From Terribacillus saccharophilus (GTDB lineage Bacteria; Bacillota; Bacilli; Bacillales; Amphibacillaceae): a DNA stretch of 61,088 nt. The stretch's first letter is position 1. Every line of letters starts with the position of its first letter. The notes under the pieces are model-generated. The model was not told the DNA's origin. It searched no databases and saw only the letters and a list, made by a program, of their open reading frames with translations. A program made the position numbers and the translations under genes. The DNA lies in NCBI RefSeq assembly GCF_002272075.1, contig NZ_NPBJ01000014.1, forward strand, positions 1 to 61,088. Reading direction: 5' to 3'. This document shows positions 60,350 to 61,088 of this stretch, piece by piece.

Positions 60350-60381
60350 AAAAGCCTGCAGTTATCCACTGCAGGCTTTTC
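60350..60381 (+). terminator. Terminator of the RND exporter gene
   Basis: AAAAGCCTGCAG (60350-60361) pairs fully with CTGCAGGCTTTT (60369-60380), loop of 7 nt. Confidence 0.88.
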
Positions 60382-60402
60382 TATTAGATTGGAGGATTTA
60401 AT

Positions 60403-60939
60403 ATGAAACCAGAACGAATACTGACTGTTGAAGCATCAGACTCTCTGAATTTTCTCTTGTATGTACATAATTATGCTAAACAAGAAAAGCACTGCTATCC
60501 GTACATACCAGGAAATCCGTGGAATCTACAAGAGCAATCTATTTTACGGCCTTTACTACAGCAGCTATGGAACGAAATCTTAGCTGATTCTACTTATCCT
60601 TCTCTGCCTATCGACCATCAAAAAGAAAGGTTCAGATCACTTTTTTGTGATGAAATCAGCTTTGAGTACTGCTTGGACACCTTCTATTCATGGTGGGGAA
60701 GCATGGCAGGCCAAATGGCTATTGAACGTTTTGTTGATCAAGACAGCCACAATTCGTTGTATACCCTTTTCCTTTTAACCAACAAAGAACAACTAACCAT
60801 TAACCTTCTTTACGAAAACGACATTCTAGGCAGCCCCATCGTTGATAATCAGCTGGTCCTTAGCTTAAGAGAAACCTTTGTGAGAGAGGAAATGATAACA
60901 ACAATGCAAGATCGCCTAACTCTTAAAGGTAATAGATAA
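60403..60939 (+). CDS. Hypothetical protein
   Basis: A 178-residue soluble protein not recognised. It is rich in aromatic residues (CYPYIPGNPWNL, YCLDTFYSWWGSM) and helical; no motif, signal or membrane segment is visible. The ATG follows TTGGAGGATTTAAT. It is alone downstream of the RND terminator. Confidence 0.7.
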   Translation: MKPERILTVEASDSLNFLLYVHNYAKQEKHCYPYIPGNPWNLQEQSILRPLLQQLWNEILADSTYPSLPIDHQKERFRSLFCDEISFEYCLDTFYSWWGSMAGQMAIERFVDQDSHNSLYTLFLLTNKEQLTINLLYENDILGSPIVDNQLVLSLRETFVREEMITTMQDRLTLKGNR

Positions 60940-61014
60940 GAAAGCTTGCGTTATATGCACATATTGCAACTCGTATACACTTGTAACGCGCATAGAGGGG
61001 AACCATCTACAGTA

Positions 61015-61036
61015 AAAGAGGCTGGGACAAAAGTAT
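61015..61036 (+). repeat. AGAGGCTGGGACAAAAG element at the window edge
   Basis: This motif is a common dispersed element between genes of Bacillales and related Firmicutes, often as one arm of a terminator-like palindrome whose other arm reads CTTTTGTCCCAGCCTCT. The second arm is not within the window, so only half can be seen. A + strand gene beyond the edge may follow. Confidence 0.35.
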
Positions 61037-61088
61037 TTTAGCCATATAAAAAACCGAACTATATTGTAAATCTTCATAAGAAGATTTA

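Noticed and set aside
1-61088. CRISPR arrays, tRNA, rRNA, prophage or complete insertion sequence
   Set aside because: No regularly spaced repeats, no tRNA or rRNA sequence and no transposase or integrase frame were recognised.

Overview
The window is chromosomal DNA from a low-to-mid GC, Gram-positive, spore-former-type bacterium of the Bacillaceae. The family is supported by the degU-degS-yvyE order at the left end, by B. subtilis-type gene sets (nagA-nagB/nagR, murRQP, liv, lic, padR/padC, a yerO/swrC-like pair, a ydgG/ydgH-like pair, ywr-like chromate transporter plus gamma-glutamyltransferase), and by strong AGGAGG ribosome binding sites, GTG/TTG starts, CodY-like and cre boxes. A Terribacillus-like genus would fit, but that is a guess. 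No rRNA, tRNA, CRISPR, phage or complete insertion sequence was seen.

Layout: 1-2.8 kb holds the DegS/DegU two-component system and YvyE. 2.8-5.6 kb is the N-acetylglucosamine-6-phosphate operon nagA-nagB with divergent nagR. 5.6-7.2 kb has a possible 46-residue gene, a VanZ-like protein and a class D sortase. 7.2-12 kb has an L-2-hydroxyglutarate oxidase with its FadR-type regulator, facing an Nramp-like transporter that lacks the usual metal-binding motifs and a glutamate/dicarboxylate symporter. 12-16.3 kb is a murein-sugar recycling operon, murR-murQ-murP-mupG, whose product GlcNAc-6-phosphate feeds nagA/nagB. 16.6-20.2 kb is an AT-rich LXG toxin locus of the type VII secretion family. 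20.2-25.2 kb is a branched-chain amino acid ABC transporter with a CodY-like box at its promoter. 25.4-31 kb is a cre-controlled sugar ABC operon ending in an oxidoreductase and a sugar isomerase. 31-41.8 kb is a mixed run: a divergent phosphofructokinase, an MDR reductase, a ThuA protein, split chromate transporters with a gamma-glutamyltransferase, two HAD phosphatases, an alpha/beta hydrolase and small membrane proteins. 41.8-45 kb is a MarR-MMPL exporter pair. 45.2-49.5 kb is a secreted GH3 plus GH30 glucan-degrading pair. 49.5-51.1 kb is padR/DUF3237/padC. 51.9-55.9 kb is a cellobiose-type PTS (licB-licC-licA) plus licR. 56-60.3 kb is a TetR repressor facing a large RND exporter; the two promoters share a 14-bp operator.

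The most unusual element is the LXG locus. Two helical partner genes and an LXG protein with a glycine-rich C-terminus are followed by four small genes that look like a duplicated protective or accessory module: one 2-TM protein and one fused 4-TM protein made of two copies of it, plus two DUF4176 paralogues, one cytosolic and one a lipoprotein. Other points worth attention are the Nramp-like protein without DPGN/MPH motifs, a MalF-type permease with a large helical insertion, a possible 39-codon leader reading frame overlapping the GH3 start, and intra-operon terminators in the mur and lic loci.
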